DNA of 64,000 bases from Tamlana flava (lineage in GTDB: Bacteria; Bacteroidota; Bacteroidia; Flavobacteriales; Flavobacteriaceae): the NCBI RefSeq assembly GCF_041287255.1, contig NZ_JBGGTX010000001.1:930001-994000 (forward strand), in the 5' to 3' direction. Below the pieces are notes generated by a model, which saw only the letters and a list, made by a program, of their open reading frames with translations, searched no databases and was not told the DNA's origin. The number at the start of each line of letters is the position of its first letter. Within the stretch, counting starts at the first letter, position 1. Below, piece after piece: positions 63,190 through 64,000 of the stretch. The position numbers were made by a program, and so were the translations under genes.

Positions 63190-64000
63190 ATGCTGATTGG
63201 AATTGACCTCGGAACTACTTTTTCTCTGTCTGCTACCATAGGTAGAAATGGAGAACCTATTTTATTGCCAGACAACTCAAACAATGATTTGTTTCATACA
63301 CCATCTGCAGTTTATATTGAAGGAGAAACGGCCTATATAGGCAATATTATAGAGGCACGTTTAGAACAAAATCCAGGGCTTCCAGTCATACGTTTTTTCA
63401 AAAGGCAATTTGGCGAAAAAAAACCTCTTTATATTGACTCAGATCAAACACCTTGGTATCCAGAAAGCTTAGCAGCTTTAATACTTAAAAAACTTAGAAT
63501 TGATGCCGAAACCTACACATCTCAAACTGTGGAAGGGGCAGTTATAACAGTTCCTGCCCATTTTAACGATCTACAAAGAAAATGTATTTTAAATGCTGCA
63601 ACTTTGATTGAATTACCAGTTATAGGTCTCCTTGAAGAACCTATAGCTGCCGCCATGCATTATGGGATAACACATAAAAAATACGATAAAACTATTTTGG
63701 TATATGATCTTGGAGGGGGGACTTTTGATGTCACAGCATTAACAATGAACCCGAAAGGAGTATTTGTTATGGCTAAAGATGGCATCACTGATTTAGGAGG
63801 CAAGGAATTTGATGAAAAAATAGGTGAATTAATCCTTGAGCAATTTAAAGATGAACTTGGTTTTGATGTAGCCCTAGATGCTAGAAGCCTATTGCATCTT
63901 CGCTATATATCAGAAGAAATCAAAATTGAATTGTCTATACCTGGAACTACATTCATTGACAAAGTATGTGTTTTAGGCAAGCACACCCTTGAAGTACATA
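63190..64000 (+). CDS. Hsp70/DnaK-family ATPase, N-terminal part (cut by window end)
   Basis: The first 270 residues of an Hsp70-type protein, open to the window edge. ATPase motifs are intact: IGIDLGTTFSLSA (phosphate 1), FFKRQFG (equivalent of the catalytic Lys region), VITVPAHFNDLQR, GLLEEPIAAAMHYG, and VYDLGGGTFDVT (phosphate 2), then LGGKEFDEKI. It differs from housekeeping DnaK by the compact, diverged stretch after the first strand and by its neighbours (no grpE or dnaJ). It may be a specialised paralogue. Whether it carries the substrate-binding domain is outside the window. In operon with the hairpin protein. Confidence 0.9.
   Translation, partial: MLIGIDLGTTFSLSATIGRNGEPILLPDNSNNDLFHTPSAVYIEGETAYIGNIIEARLEQNPGLPVIRFFKRQFGEKKPLYIDSDQTPWYPESLAALILKKLRIDAETYTSQTVEGAVITVPAHFNDLQRKCILNAATLIELPVIGLLEEPIAAAMHYGITHKKYDKTILVYDLGGGTFDVTALTMNPKGVFVMAKDGITDLGGKEFDEKIGELILEQFKDELGFDVALDARSLLHLRYISEEIKIELSIPGTTFIDKVCVLGKHTLEVH

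Overview
The window is a chromosome segment of a Bacteroidota bacterium, almost certainly a member of the Flavobacteriaceae. Pointers to this are the AT-rich sequence, the lack of Shine-Dalgarno sequences, several TAnnTTTG (-7) promoter elements, Gram-negative envelope genes (lpxB, lptC, surE, an outer-membrane barrel), the GYDIA-type GHMP kinase next to a class II HMG-CoA reductase, a DUF6090-type protein and many SPI and lipoprotein signal peptides typical of the group.

Layout. 1-5.6 kb: end of rpe, two duplicated CBS-pair proteins, a secreted esterase, a membrane Zn peptidase, then a cassette-like segment (76-bp repeat, secreted NTF2/lumazine-binding-like gene, long imperfect palindrome) and two membrane-protein genes. 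5.6-21.9 kb (minus strand): a compact division and cell-wall (dcw) cluster mraZ-rsmH-ftsL-ftsI-murE-mraY-murD-ftsW-murG-murC-ftsQ-ftsA-ftsZ, followed by a yqeY-like gene and tRNA-Arg(UCG). A promoter with three 10-bp-spaced MraZ-type boxes lies at its head, and rho-independent terminators follow ftsZ and the tRNA. 22.1-24.8 kb: alpha/beta hydrolase, engB, a second cassette-like segment with the same 76-bp repeat and palindrome type around a broken GNAT-like gene, and an SRPBCC protein. 24.8-28.1 kb: orphan OppC-like permease and Prc protease. 28.2-33.1 kb: surE, small membrane protein, lpxB, NlpC/P60 lipoprotein, comEC. 33.1-39.6 kb (minus): two secreted thioredoxin-fold proteins, two POT peptide transporters and a DPP IV peptidase, a peptide-uptake set. 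39.8-42.0 kb: HMG-CoA reductase and GHMP kinase of the mevalonate branch. 42.1-50.0 kb (minus): ppiD, CNNM/CBS protein, small membrane protein, lptC, TPR protein, outer-membrane protein, coaX. 50.13 kb: tRNA-Phe with its promoter and terminator.

Right of tRNA-Phe the content changes from core genes to an unusual accessory locus (50.7 kb to the window end). It holds three membrane-anchored proteins with a shared, HPD-less J-domain-like cytoplasmic head but different tails (TPR/Sel1-like, FGE-sulfatase, WG repeats). With them are a 666-residue coiled-coil protein built from about 29 14-residue repeats, a 1005-residue protein built from about 100 nonapeptide repeats with a higher-order five-unit/glycine-linker pattern, an unknown 203-residue protein, and a coiled-coil protein with a membrane hairpin. 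The last is in an operon with an Hsp70 (DnaK-like) ATPase cut by the window edge. I infer a dedicated Hsp70 system at the inner membrane with exchangeable output domains and two highly repetitive soluble proteins as scaffolds or clients. I know no described system with this composition, and its function is not readable from sequence alone.

The 3.4-4.2 kb and 23.5-24.3 kb segments look like independent insertions of integron-cassette-like units at a shared 76-bp boundary sequence; no recombinase gene is in the window.
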